Source: Pyxicephalus adspersus (lineage: Eukaryota > Chordata > Amphibia > Anura > Pyxicephalidae). From it: DNA of 64,000 bases. The notes beneath the pieces were generated by a model. That model saw only the letters and a program-made list of their open reading frames with translations. It was not told the DNA's origin and did no database searches. Location: the NCBI RefSeq assembly GCF_032062135.1, contig NC_092861.1, forward strand, positions 117,958,728 to 118,022,727, given 5' to 3'. Numbering within the stretch: position 1 is the stretch's first letter; each line of letters starts with the position of its first letter. Positions 1 through 12,314 of this stretch are shown here, one piece after another. The translations under genes and the position numbers were made by a program.

Positions 1-999
1 CTGTTTCCACATGTAAAGTGTTTAACAAACTCTGTCTCAGACAGCAGGATTTTGTTATACACTTTACATGAGGACAAAGTGTCATCTATAGGCCCTAGTA
101 TGAACATATTTTTTTAAATGGCATTTTCAGGTAAAAAAAAAATAGTATAGAGAATGATAAGCTTATATAGTAGCTGCAGTGTAAACTATTTGAAAAAGCA
201 GTGACGAAAGACCTGCTAGTCTGTCATGTGGGCTACATCAACATGGCTGCCAGGGGAAGAAAGGCATCCACACCTTGGTGGCCATTTTCTTGTAGACCTG
301 GAAATGTATGATACTAAAACAGCAAACTAATACGAGAGCCTTTGGTGATTTACAACAAGTCTTTTGGGTTGTGATATGCCTGCTACGGTAGGAATTACAA
401 TGTAAAAGTACGATTAAAAACAGTTTGAAAACTTAAATATTAAGTAATAGTCCCAAAATTTCAAAAACTTCTACCTTCCAATGTCCTCTCCATATAATAT
501 TAATAAAACTCATATTTATGCATATTTTATGTATAATAAAAACATAATTCCACACAGGTCCATGGCCCATCTAAAAATTAAATGCAGAGTTTGCAGTAAG
601 ATTTCACATAAAACTTTATTATTAAATTGATTGAGATATGCCAATATCTTTTAAAAATTTTGTTTCTATACTTCAATCTTTTCAATAAAATTTTTAACTT
701 GAGAAACGTTTAACAGAACAATCGTTTTGTCAGATAGCATGCCCTTATGTGGGCTTACAAGCTCTTTTTCCAAAAATTGACAGAACAAAAATAATTAACT
801 AAAATCGTTATTTCACAAAACATCAACATAACCATCAACACAAAACAAAGTTTAAATTCTATCTGGTTTTTAAACCTTTTAGGCCTGGTCTGAGACCAAA
901 CTGTTTTGATTTGAGTGTTGAGCCCATAAAGCCCATTGTCTTTAATTTATGGATAGGACTGACGAACACACAGGGGAAGGAGTTGAGAAGACATTATAA

Positions 1000-2090
1000 A
1001 TTGAAAGAACTGAAATATTGTCCATTTAGGTGGACCTATAAGTCATCCAGGGTTCTCAGATTCGGAAGAATTTATCTAGGGTGTTGTTGGGGGTATGCTT
1101 TAGCTTGTAGTTTATCATAACCATTTCATTTTGGCAAAGATTGGATCCAAGAGGATTACATTTGTTTTACATGAATTGGCAGGTGTTACTCAAGGTGCCA
1201 ATAGAATAAGTTTAGCTAATTTCTAGGCTGGTTCTTTAATTATTTTAACTTCTTGCCAGAAGTCATCATAAAAAAAAGTGTCACAAAATTTACCAATGTT
1301 TTCCTTGAATTTCTATTAACTTCATTATCTATATCTTTTAGTAACTGATTCCTATACAGTTTTGCTAGTTCATCAAATTCATCATTAATTATATCTCTGT
1401 TATACCCTATATCTTTAACCATTTTGGATTGTTCTTGATAATCAATAATGTTTCAATTTCTTCCAATATTCTTGTATTGTCCTTTAGGGACATCCTTCTT
1501 CAAAGGATGATGACAGCTGGTAACTGTTATATTTATTATACCTATCTGTATATTTGAAGTAAGTTTAGGTACAGATTCTAGATTGATCAATATAAATGAA
1601 CAAACTGAAAAATGATTTGCTAAAAGTGTCATAAATAACTGTTAATTTAATGTTTTATTCCTTATTATTTCATTCCTTAATACAATGATTAAGTGAAATT
1701 ACATTCTCTTTCCAAATTAAAAGAATATTCTCTATAAATTTGCCCCCGAATACCAAAGCATCAATTTTCTTATTAAATATAACTTCCTTGTCCATTTTAC
1801 CATAAAAAGGTTTGTGTAACTCGGGGCAAATTTAGCCTCCATCACAGCACCTTTCATTTGCTTATAAAAAATGTTACACAACCATAAATAATTAATAACA
1901 AATGGTATATTCTAAACATAAGATAAATTCAATCTTTTTAACATTTTTTAAAGATTTGGATAAAAAATATATCGTGCTGATCAAAAACCATCATTGTGTA
2001 CTATGTGTTGAAGTGAGCTGTAAAAAATATAATCATCCCTATAGGGAATATTATTTAATAAATGAATCACATGCGTTGTGTTCCTAATTA
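1000..2090 (-). pseudogene. Penelope-like element reverse transcriptase, decayed
   Basis: Minus-strand translation gives a recognisable but broken Penelope-like reverse transcriptase. Around 1860-1801 it reads KGAVMEAKFAPSYTNLFM, a form of the family's G-T-A-M-G-x-x-F-A-P-S-Y-A-N-L-F-M block. After a frameshift near 1795 it continues VIFNKKIDALVFGGKFIEN, where the catalytic Y-[IV]-D-D has become F-I-E-N (codons 1738-1727). Further on, about 1545-1465, it reads SCHHPLKKDVPKGQYKN, matching the S-x-H-P...IP-x-GQF block that follows the palm in these elements, then GYNRDIINDEFDELAKLYR (about 1410-1350). Stops and at least two frameshifts rule out function. The family is a retroelement of RT plus GIY-YIG endonuclease. 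I cannot find a clear endonuclease domain here, and the lower boundary near 1000 is approximate. Confidence 0.72.
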
Positions 2091-2130
2091 AAGCTGACAA
2101 TAAAGGTTGTAAAAAAATCTATATTAGTTA

Positions 2131-2510
2131 TAGGAGGAGAGAGAGAGAGCAGATAGAGAAGGAGGAAGAGAGGGAGAGGGACAGTGAGAGGGAAGGAGGG
2201 AAAGGGGAAATGGAAGAGTGAGGGAGAGAGTGAGGGAGAGAGAAAGGAGAATAGTGGGGTTGGAGAAAGAGGGAAAGGAGAGAGAGAGATAGGGGAGACA
2301 AAAGAAGAAAGAGAGAGTGTAAAGTGAAAGGGAGGGGGAAGGGTAAAAGAAAGAGGGTGCCGGGAGGTGGAGGAGATAGACAGAATGAGAATTGAGAGAG
2401 AGAGGGAGTGGAGAAAGAGATGCAGAAGGCAAATGAGGGAAATAGGGCAAACTAAGAGGGAGGAGAAAGGTTCTGGGAAAGAAAGAGAGAGGAAGTTGGA
2501 TAAAGAAAAG
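2131..2510 (+). repeat. Long polypurine (GA-rich) tract
   Basis: About 380 bases that are almost entirely A and G on the plus strand, with only scattered pyrimidines. It is an impure, diverged (GA)n/(GGA)n microsatellite rather than a perfect one. Mirror-symmetric purine runs of this kind can form triplex (H-DNA). The 134-codon minus-strand reading frame across it is low-complexity (Leu/Ser/Pro) and not a gene. It lies directly between the Penelope relic and a copy of the GTACACAC-ended repeat. Confidence 0.92.
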
Positions 2511-2514
2511 CTGC

Positions 2515-2695
2515 ATACACACTTGCAATAATGATCATTGCAAACAAATGACTAACGATGATCGTCTGATAATCATTAACATAAACAGTGCACAACGACG
2601 CCATAGAACAAGGATTGTCGCTGTAAACAAATGACCGTCCTGGAGGATCTGATTGTGCGACAATCGTTCAATACCTATTGTGTGTACAGTTGTTC
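2515..2695. repeat. GTACACAC-ended repeat, copy 1 (short)
   Basis: Short, diverged member of a dispersed family whose other copies are at 11663, 17205, 42651 and 54453. The left end contains 'catacacacttgc' and the right end 'attgtgtgtacagt', which are inverted relative to each other. The interior has inverted segments such as 'gatgatcgtc' and 'acaatcgttc'. No transposase is encoded, so it is probably a non-autonomous DNA element. Confidence 0.5.
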
Positions 2696-3230
2696 AGTGA
2701 TGGTGGATGTTTCTGCAGCTCTTTTAAGCTATGTGCCTCTGAAGAAAGGACGAAGAAAGGACCCATTAGAGTAGTAACACTATACTTTCCTTCCACTCTA
2801 TCAGTATGAAGTGGTATTTAGCAAACAAATGTCCACAATCAATATTTGTAAGTAAGTTAAGTTGATAAGTTCTTACTTATCAACGCTGTGGCAAAAAAGT
2901 ACTTATAAGATGTTATAATTCCATATACAAGTCTCATATAGGGATTCCCCAAATGCATTGTGCAGAATGCATTACTAATCGGCCATTCAGGGCAGCCTTA
3001 TTGTCAGTAGTCATCTTGACTCCATGAAGACCAGATTTGGGTCAATATGGACCTCACCCTGCTCACATAGATGTGTGATTGTGCCAGTGACTTTACAAAG
3101 TGTCTTGTGGATGAAATGTTATTTCATGTTTTATTGAAAAACTTTTGCAGCTTCCTGGACATAACAATACCACCTTGGCCAGGTACAGAAGGCAGAAAAA
3201 GGCAACAACATGACCAATATCTCAAAGCGT
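2696..3230. other. Unassigned intergenic sequence
   Basis: No gene, repeat or motif recognised. Short open frames on both strands have no recognisable protein content. Confidence 0.5.
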
Positions 3231-3238
3231 ATCTAAAG

Positions 3239-3459
3239 CAGTTTTTCTCAAACAGAATTCCATAGAACCCCAGCATTCCTCCACATGTTTGTGGGGGTTC
3301 CTTATCTTTTTCTATCTTTCTTCCTTTATCTATCTTAATGGGTGGGATTTTTCCCACTGGCCCAATAAGCTAATATACTGTGAGTTGAGGATATAGTCAT
3401 TATAGAAGGGGTTCCCTGAAGAAAGGCTTCTCCTATGTTAAAAAGGCCAAGAAAGGCTG
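3239..3459. mobile_element. hAT MITE (CAG-tttctca ends), 8-bp TSD
   Basis: A 221-bp non-autonomous element. The left end reads 'cagtttttctcaaacag'; the right end read backwards is 'cagcctttcttggcc'. It is flanked by 8-bp target duplications, atctaaag (3231-3238) and atctaaaa (3460-3467), 7 of 8 identical. An 8-bp duplication with CAG-type ends is the hAT signature. Related copies lie at 52033-52290 and, as a fragment, near 56050. Confidence 0.8.
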
Positions 3460-3467
3460 ATCTAAAA

Positions 3468-6400
3468 CCAATTTTTTTTCTGGATAGAATATGGAAAAGT
3501 TAAAACTGCTGTCAGTTTGTTGCCAACTTTCTCCTATAGATTACCATTCACTTTCCCTCCTGTAAAAAATGTTGTTCTCAATGAAATACCCAGTGTATAT
3601 CCATTAAGATTTTTAACTTAAATATTTTAGTCTTAAATATCTGGTATGTGATTTCAGTGTTCCCCTATTTGTTTTGAGTAGTGTATATAAAACAAACACA
3701 TTTTACCAGAATTTCCTTGTGTTTAATGCTAGATACAAAGCATTCTATGACATGGTCTCATTTTACATAGATCTGACTGTTGTTACAGTACAATCAGCTG
3801 TGGTATGCACAAAGTAATGATCCTGTTCTTCTGAATGAGTTGCTGTCTTTTCTAGAGCAGGAATTGTAGTTTAATTGCATTGTTCATGCATTTGATGTTG
3901 ATATGGTAATGCATCAATGCTTAGTAAATAAAATCGAATCCAATGGCATTCATTCTTGTTCATGTGTAAATACAGAGTTAAAATTACTATTAGTACAGTA
4001 AGAATTAGAACTTCATACACAAACAATTTTCTTTAATGACTTGCTGCCTTGCCAAATGTGAAACAAAAGCATTTAGAGTGGAAGAATATAGTTTAGGAGG
4101 TTGAACAAGTCAATTTATCACCAACTACAGTCAACATTCTTCTCTTGTGTAGTACATTGCAATCAACACATTGACATGGTATAAAAAGACACTTGTGAAC
4201 AGGTGTCTTTCAGTCTTTTTTAAGCTTGGTGGAGAAGTGTGAAAAAAAAATCTTTACAGAGTGTGTTTGAATCATTCACAGTATTGATCCAGAGTTCCTA
4301 TTTTTAGTTTACGTTTTTTTTTATGGCTTAAAAGAACCACTTATTTAACAACATGTCACTTATGTGATATGTTAGCACAAGTCCTCTTTATAATACATCT
4401 TGGTTTAAGTAAATCAGTTCTTCACCACCAAGCTGCAGACTTAAACTATATTTTCATGTAATACATACCATTATAATACAAATGGAATGTGTTCTAATAG
4501 TGATGCTGTTATAGTGCCCGCTCTATATCCTCGGCCATTGCATCTCACCGCCATGGAATACATTGATTTGTGAAAGTTTGGTCCCAATCAATCTAGTAGA
4601 CTGTTATGTGACTTGAGTTAAAAGAAAATGTTTTGGTGCTGGGTCATTCTAAATTCAATATCACTGGTGGATATTTGTTATAGGAAGCTTATTGAAGAAC
4701 GAGGTCCATAAGTAGGCTCACAACAAAACAGCCTTACTATTACTATTCTCATACTTTCATGCTGCTTGTAGACCACAAAAATCTTTACCTAACATAAGTA
4801 TTACAAATGTATTTATTGTTTTGGGACAAGCTAGGCTTCCTTTTGCATTTTTGTTTGTAAAAATATTTTTTTTTATTAATAAAAATTGAAAGAAACAAAA
4901 AACTGGTTTTAACTAGAGTTAGTTTCAAAAAAAGTACTTTTACTGCAAATGAAATCTATAAATTTTGATTTGTTCTTTGTTAGGCTTATATGACATTTCT
5001 GGTAAAAAGCATTAATGGTTTATTTATAACTCTTACGTCGTAAGCCTTAATTGTCATTAGCTGCAGCATGTTCATGCACCCGGTAGAACGTGTACTCTCA
5101 CATGTTTTTGTCTATTTATTCCCAAGACATAAATGACATCTTAGCAATATGACTTGACTTCAGTTGATGAGTTTAATGGTTAATATGTAAAAACGAAACC
5201 TTACCTAACCCCTATCCCCAAAAACATTGGCTTTTTGTTGAACAGATTGTAACTTATTAATTTGGGACTTTTTGAAACTGGTTTAGTGAATTCCTCCCCA
5301 CTGATGTGAGCTAAGATGCCCTATTCAGATCTGATCTTGGGCTGGTTAAACTCCAGGTAGAAGCTTGCATTGTCTGTACATGGTACATATGAGCACATGC
5401 ATGAACTATTGAATAGCATTTACATCCAATGTCTATGCATTTCAATTTTTTTTATGTGGGTTGGCCACATAAGTATGAAATAACAGGATGTAATGTTGCT
5501 ACCAACATGCAGTGCATTTTTCTATAATGCCATAATATCTATTTTAAATACAACAAAAATATGTTTTTTTTTTACTCTTTTGGCATATTGTTGGGTTTTA
5601 AACTGGACTATCCATTGAGAAGAGCTGATGCACATATTTACACTGAAATCCACACAAAACAATATTTTTTGGATAAAAAGGAAAAGGAGGGAAAATCTAA
5701 CAACTATCACCAGGAAATGTAGTGAGGGGAAATCTACCAAGGGGCAGAAGCTAAGGTTGAGAGAAAAATGGAAAATACATATTGCTGGTAATTTAAAAAG
5801 TGAAACACTGCCCTAAACCTTACTATAAGTGCAATATGTTGATGGTAAGTATTCCTAGACATAAATGTTTAGGTAAAGGCAGTGGGCAGGACAGTAGGCA
5901 GAAGTAACTGGAACTGTAGGTACCTGAAGGTGCATGTGATGCAGTGACATTGCTGGATGAGGTAACTATAAAATAAAATAGGCATACTAATAGGTTTGAT
6001 AGTGGTAATGTAAGGCTTGGCTTGTGAATTTCTAGAAAACAAGCGACAGAAACAATAATACACTTCAGATGGGTTCTTTAGGAAAAAACACAGATGAACA
6101 GACTAGCTATTTATTCATATTTTGCTATCATCAACATGATAATGAATCTCTTGATTACCGTTCTAAAAGACTGCCATATGTATATAACTATTGCAGCAAA
6201 GACGTTCAGATCCTTAAATTATGTGTTTCATGTTTTGTGCTATAATGAATATATATTGTACTTGGTAGCAATTGATTATTTCTGGTATTCCTGAGAAGAA
6301 CAGTTTATTGATCGATAATCTCCTGGGGATATCTGCTGATGTCTGAAGTTCTCCACAGATAAACCAATCATTAAGTGAACCTGTCAAAAGTGCAGGTGCT

Positions 6401-7270
6401 GGATGACAGTTGTCAAATGTCTATGTGCCCCTTATTAAAAAATTGTGCAGAAGTATATGATGTCCAGTCTCTTGACAATACCAGGCCTAGAGTGTTTTTT
6501 TATATATATTATTCCTAGGGTTTAAGTTGTAGTAGAGGCTTGTTGCCTATTATCCAATGATTCCTTGATTGGTAGAACTTTACCACCCTGAACGAAAAAT
6601 TACAAGCAGCTAGATGTTTTATTTTAGAAGTGACATACTATGTTGCCCGTTTATTAAAGAAAGCCTGCTCACAAATCAATATTCTATTCAGGTGAGTAGA
6701 GTTATTTATTGCCCAATGTAAAGTAACAATAAAGATTCAGCAGAGCCCATATGATAACAAAGCAAAACCCCAGCCCTCCTTTGAAGCATTTCACACAAAA
6801 GCCTAAGTCATAAAGATATCTCTACAACTTAACTATTCAAAATCTGATTTGTACTGGAGCGCCTCTGTAATATTTTAACTTTAGGTTTTGCCTATCCATG
6901 CACAGAAAACAAATTTGAAATGGAATTTCATTATGGCTATGATATATATGAAAGCTCTCCAAGACTGGAGAGTAGAAACTATCATTGGAGAATGTTTCAA
7001 TAATCCAGTGGCACAACATTTAATGTTGCATTAAAGATCTTGTACTGATCTGCAGGTCAAACCACCACGTAAAGTCTTCTCCAGCATATCCCAAAGAGGT
7101 TAAATATTTGACTCTGCCCTAGCCAATCCATGTGAGAAAATTATCTCATGCTCCCTAACCCCTCTCACAATTTGAGCCTAATAACCCTTGCATTGTCATT
7201 TTAGAATTTGCTTATGCCAACAGGCAAGAAAAAATCCATTAATGGAAAAAACACGGTCATTAGGTATATT
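3468..7270. other. 3.8 kb AT-rich unique-looking intergenic DNA
   Basis: No gene or transposon recognised on either strand. Open frames are short and of random composition. The stretch around 5030-5190 has homeodomain-like TAATTG and CATTAG sites close together and no repeat character, so it is a candidate conserved non-coding element, unproven. Confidence 0.45.
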
Positions 7271-7275
7271 AAGGT

Positions 7276-7370
7276 ATTATTGGTGTTCGAATTCAGGTTG
7301 TCCTTATATTCGACCTGAATACGGCTTTTCTAATTCGTATAGACCCAACCCGAAAAATTACGCTGATACC
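7276..7370 (+). mobile_element. hAT (TAGTGTTGGT family) 5' fragment
   Basis: The segment 'attggtgttcgaattcagg' followed by 'ttgtccttatattcgacc' matches the left end of the complete element at 46351-46985. The rest of the element and the right end are missing, so this is a truncated relic. Confidence 0.6.
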
Positions 7371-9215
7371 TTTTTTAATTGATTTGTTTATTTAAATAAA
7401 CTGTGCATATCAGTGATGTTGCTGTTCTGTCATCTTGGGCATATTACACTAGTAAATGCTTTCAGGTTTTATGCTTGGGATTTAACCTGATTTGTGTACT
7501 TCACTACATCTCAGTTTCTGTGAAAATGGAAATATAACATTGTCAGACGTGCCTCTGATCATTTTAAATTGCAAATCTCAGAAGTCTGTTCAGGTTTTGT
7601 GTAAACAGTTGCTGACATGTGCAGTAAAAACTACACACTTTCCTATCAAGATGTCTATTTGTTCTATGTCAAATTAAAAATGAAAGTCTGAACATGATCC
7701 AATCACGAATGGTTTTGTTGGAAAAAGATGAAAAAATAATACCAACATACCATAAAGAAAAACATTTGACTACAAGGTGAAACTAGTACCCAGATACAAT
7801 GTAATTTCAGGAAAGCAGAATCTAATAATTTGGAGTAATATGCACATTAGAAAGAATTGGAAGAATAAAGATGGGCCACTCTTGACCCCAATAACACAGA
7901 CCCTAAGACACATTCGGAACTTAATTATATCAAAGTGTATTTCCAGGCAGATTTTTAGTACTGTGTCCCCCAAATAACACATTTGTTCAGGTGTCCATTG
8001 TCCCCAACACATAAAGTCATAGGACATCCAAAAGTTTAACAATGTCTCTATATGTCCATTTTTTATGCAATTATGGAAAATTCTTTCTGCTTTTAGCAGA
8101 CTCTAACATTTAGTATGTACCTACTGTATATTAAAAGTTTGTATAAACTCAAAAGTAACAGTGCAATTTAATCAAGTAGGAAAGTATCAAGTAGGAAAGT
8201 TTTGAAGTCATCAGGAATGTAAGGAAAATTCCATTTTGCTTTTGACTTGAGGGTTTCTCTTTTTTTCTGCAGTCTCATATAAAAATCTTTAAAAAATCCT
8301 TTCTTTAAAACAGCTAATTGGTTTATCACTATGCCAGTGCTTTAGCATGTGCATAACACTAAAATTATTATTTTCATACTACAACATTCTGATTATATAC
8401 AGTATATATTATGTTCCTTCAACTTTATATACATGGACAATAAGCTCATGGACATATATTTAATGGCAGTCAGCATCATAGCAATTCTTAACACAGAGCA
8501 CAGAGTTGGACTGTTGCAGTACAGCAGCAATGATGCCAATCATTGCAAGACAAATGTTCTTCATCAAGGTATCGATGTCCCTGTACACAGAGACATGTTT
8601 CAAAGTCTGACTTTTCATCAAAATTATTTGAAAACAATCCTGTTCCTTAGGTTTTAATCAATAGAGAACACAAATTTTCCAATGCAAAAAGAAGAATCAC
8701 TTGCTAGTAACTCCGCTGTATTAAATGACACCAGTAAAGAGTTATATGGCTCCTGGTTGTCGTGCCTGTTCTGCATCCTTGTATTTTTAGTAAGCATATC
8801 ATGAACGGGATATGGAGGTGGTACAAGGTTGTATAAAACAGGGCTGTCAGAGTCAGGCTAAGAATAGCTAATGTGGGTAGGCAACCAATACGTTTGAGTT
8901 CATAACAAAGAAAAGATTTCAAGAACGTGATGTGGTGTTCATGGATATGCTGTGATCGTGATACGTCAGTCTTTTAAATGTTTTTATTCACCCTGCTGAG
9001 CTTCACCTGCCACTAAACCCTTCAATTATTTTATTTTTAATCTGACCTATAAATCCACTGATTACATCATGTCATAGCAGCTTCCCTAGGTTTTTTTTTG
9101 TTTTGTTTTAAACTATTTTGCCTGGATTATCGCTATTATTTTCCATAAAAAGTATTAGCATCTTCTCCCCTGTTTATGCAGGGATTATTTGATGTCTACA
9201 CTATAATTTAGGCTA
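7371..9215. other. Unassigned intergenic sequence
   Basis: Nothing recognised beyond short random open frames. No repeat shared with the rest of the window was seen. Confidence 0.4.
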
Positions 9216-9219
9216 AATG

Positions 9220-9342
9220 TGGTTTGGGATCCTGGGCCATTTCCTGCATTTATTAATGCTCTCCAAGATTTGTTGGATCACCCAGGTTCACCCATGATAG
9301 TCTACCTTCTCCAGACTTGGAGAGCTTTAATAAATCAAGCCC
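9220..9342. repeat. Palindromic GGGCCTGATTTATT repeat, copy 1 (half)
   Basis: Right half of the window's commonest repeat family: 'ttgttggatcacccagg', 'gatagtctaccttctcc', then 'cttggagagctttaat' and 'aaatcaagccc'. Full copies are palindromic, with the left arm the approximate reverse complement of the right arm. The left arm is largely lost here. Confidence 0.75.
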
Positions 9343-10265
9343 TTACTATCTGCTGAAAAGACGCTGCATACAACAGTTTTCTTGAACAGTTTTTTTTTTC
9401 ATTATCTACTATGAGCATACATTTTATTAGTTCTAAGCAATAGCTTCCCAGAGGTTAAATCGCTAGGAACATGTCCGCTCAGCTGCTCATGAGATAGATG
9501 CTTTACCATTTTTTTGTAATTCCAAATGTCATTTTCAGTATGCAGCTTTGTTTTAATATAATACCTGGTGATCTTTGCACATCCTGGATAAAGGTGACAT
9601 TCTTCAATGCTGCATGTATTTTAAATGACAGCGATTGATTTATTACTAATTATTGTTGGATGAATGTAAAGTTTAGTTATGTGTAAATATGCCTTGTAGA
9701 AGTGGCTGCAAAAAGTAATCAGTACTGAGATGCAAAAAAGAATAAAAAATGTTTATGATACACAATGCTTTACTAACTTTTTTTGTGAATTCATTTGGGG
9801 TTCACGTTTACTATAAACAATAAACATTGGTGTTTTAGGAGCTGTCCAGTGCTGAATCAGACTGTAATTGATGATGTCTGATATTAATACTTTTCTTCCT
9901 AAAAAAAAAGTTCCAGTGAACAAGCAGCGTGATGTCATTGGCTAATTTCATACCAGTCTACATGTCCTTAAAGCCAAACTTGTTGTCAGCTACCCAGAAT
10001 GATCAGGCAGTTTGGAGGGATTATCGCACTACACCTGTCCCTTTTAGCAATAATGACCTGCCTGATGATGTATTGTAATATAGGAAACCAGTTTTTATAC
10101 TTTTGCTAAAGCAATAAAACTAGTACTTTTTGTTGTCCTTTTGGAAATACCAATAAAGCATACCAGGAAATCCCTCTGGTTAGGTTCAGAACTAAAAGAC
10201 TAACAATACCCTATGGCCCTGTTCAGACTTGCAGTTTGCTGCAGCAGTCTGCCACAGCCTTATCC
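9343..10265. other. Unassigned intergenic sequence, candidate conserved element
   Basis: No gene. The part from about 9420 to 9700 is unique-looking and carries 'gcgattgatttatt' (PBX/HOX-like TGATTGAT) and TAAT cores. It could be a regulatory element, but only cross-species alignment can show that. Confidence 0.35.
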
Positions 10266-10269
10266 CCTA

Positions 10270-10445
10270 TCCCAACTTTTGCTATTCAACTAAATAGGAG
10301 TGGTTTGGTAGCATTTTGTGCATGTGTTTGCAGCTGTGGCAGATTGTGGTGCGGTTCCTGAAAGCAAGAAGTTGCTTTTGGATGTGTAGTTGCTCCTCAT
10401 TCTCTGGAGGAAAAACTTCACAACTGGAAAAGAGTTATCCTGTAG
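10270..10445 (-). repeat. Dispersed repeat shared with 52785-52950
   Basis: Read on the minus strand this matches 52785-52950 read on the plus strand. Shared blocks include 'gagcaactac' / 'aagcaactac', 'caaaagcaac' / 'caaaagcacc', 'ggaaccgcac' / 'ggaactgcac' and 'gcacaaaatg'. It also contains facing 'ctgccacagcc' and 'gctgtggcag' arms. Class unknown; I infer a foldback-type non-autonomous element. Confidence 0.55.
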
Positions 10446-10531
10446 TGTAGTTTGCCGCTCTTGGGCACATAGAAAAAATTTCTTAAAAGCCTGGTGATGG
10501 CTAACCGTGTGGTTTTCTACTGCAAGCCCAA

Positions 10532-10558
10532 GGGAGGGGGGGGTTGGGGGGCTGAGGG
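10532..10558 (+). other. G-quadruplex-forming G runs
   Basis: Four or more G runs in 27 bases: ggg, a run of eight g, a run of six g, then ggg, with loops of 1-4 bases. This satisfies the usual G3+ N1-7 pattern for an intramolecular quadruplex on the plus strand. No promoter or gene is next to it. Confidence 0.6.
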
Positions 10559-10559
10559 T

Positions 10560-11660
10560 TAGGACCGATATGTATAACCAATAATAAAAATGTACCATAT
10601 AAATAATGCTCTCATCCCCCCACCACTCTCCATTAAATAACCCAACCAACATACCAGGTGCACTGAACCCCTCAACAATCCATGGGATTCAAAAGCTTTG
10701 GCAATCCTGAATAGCCACGTTTCCCCCTTCCTTTGATAAACTCTTAAGTCCACCACACAATACAATTTTATTGTACAATCTCCTTTTTATACCATCAGCC
10801 ATGTATTGGAAGGGATTGTTTTTTTTAGTGTCAATTGATTGGACTTTTTAGGTTTACTCTCATATTACATATTTTTTGTAAACTTGTTTGTATAATCAAT
10901 ATGTTGGTACGGGTGAAGGGTTAAGGTTTAATTACTAACCTAATGTGTCGTAATGACTAAACATGACAAAAGGTACATTTTCCCACAATGCAGAATTTTT
11001 GTAATTCTGCCATATGCAGATTCAAAGGATACATGTCCAGCACACCCAGGTTAAGAACATCCGACATACTCACGACTCCTGGATACGAACGGGGTTTCCC
11101 TGCTCCCTCGTGTGCAGGACAGAGGCTTGGAGGAGTGAGGGCGGTTTGTATGACTTGCAGAAGAAATCTTTTCCTAAACACAGCTGAGGTTGTGGGTGAT
11201 CTTAAGAGCTGAGCTGATCTGTAACATCTTGTAACTCTTTAATGACCAAGACAAACTCTGCAGTTGTTTCTTTTTGCATATCAAAGCACAGCTTGCTCCA
11301 GAAGTTAATGAAGGCTTTGTTTGTGATTGGCTCACAGTGAGTATTTTTACAGAAACTGACACCACACTGCCTAATAATATGTTAAGACAAACATCTGTCC
11401 TAATTGCATTTATTAAAATAATGTACCTTTTCTGACTTAAGAACTAATCCTTCTATTGAAATCAACAATAGGACACTATTCATCCCATTGATACCAATAC
11501 CGAGGCAACCTTCATTTTACTGACACCAGCAGTGGAGCATTTCTTCTCCTCTCCTCCACTAACCACAAGTGGTGTGCCATAATTTACCAACTCTGAAGCA
11601 TTTAATACTCAGTTTAATCACAAATGCAGGGGCACGTTTTACTCCGACAAGCCAGGTCCT
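10560..11660. other. Unassigned intergenic sequence
   Basis: Overlapping short open frames on both strands near 10957-11212 have no recognisable domain. No repeat assigned. Confidence 0.4.
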
Positions 11661-11662
11661 TA

Positions 11663-11924
11663 TGGCTACGTACACACATCAGAGTATTCCTTGCCTGAGT
11701 TTAGTGGTCGTGCTTTTCTCACGTGAAAATCTGGCATAAGTAAAGCTCTCCCTGGCAGAACTGGAGTGACCACTATGCAAGTCAATGGAGGACAGTACAG
11801 CGGGGTGCAGATTCCTCTTCCTTCCCCTCTTTGTGCAACAGTAAAGAACTGTGTTCTTTTCCAATAATTTGTTACTGGAAACCATTATGAAATATTCAAC
11901 AGAAATTGGACGTGTGTACCTTTG
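11663..11924. repeat. GTACACAC-ended repeat, copy 2
   Basis: The left end 'tggctacgtacacacatc' and the right end 'gacgtgtgtacctttg' are inverted copies of each other. The interior carries the family's purine/pyrimidine-rich block and 'gaccactatgcaagtcaatg'. Same family as 17205-17518. Confidence 0.7.
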
Positions 11925-12314
11925 TTTGGAAAGTCTAAGGACCCCTATTCTATAGGATATTCCTATTCAAAGTATCAATAATTGTTAAACAAAAACCAAT
12001 AGTGCTTTGGATTAGAATTCTCCTAAATAGTGGTTTGGATTAGGGCTCACTAATCTTAATCAGATTCTCACTGGATCTCTAGATGCTAATGCCAACTTCT
12101 CTGTACATGCATATCGTCAATCTGAACAAAGTATAATCCGAATGATTAAAACATGGAGGCACTTTTTCTACCCTCTAACTTTGGGAGGAAGACATGGTTG
12201 TCACACTGGCTGAACAACAAGCATTATTATTATTACACAGTATTTTTATAGTGCTGACATATTACACAGCGCTGTACAAAATCCATAGTCATGTCACTAG
12301 CTGTCCCTCTAAGA

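Noticed and set aside
2124..2528. 134-codon minus-strand open frame
   Set aside because: Pure translation of a polypyrimidine tract (Leu/Ser/Pro); no gene features.
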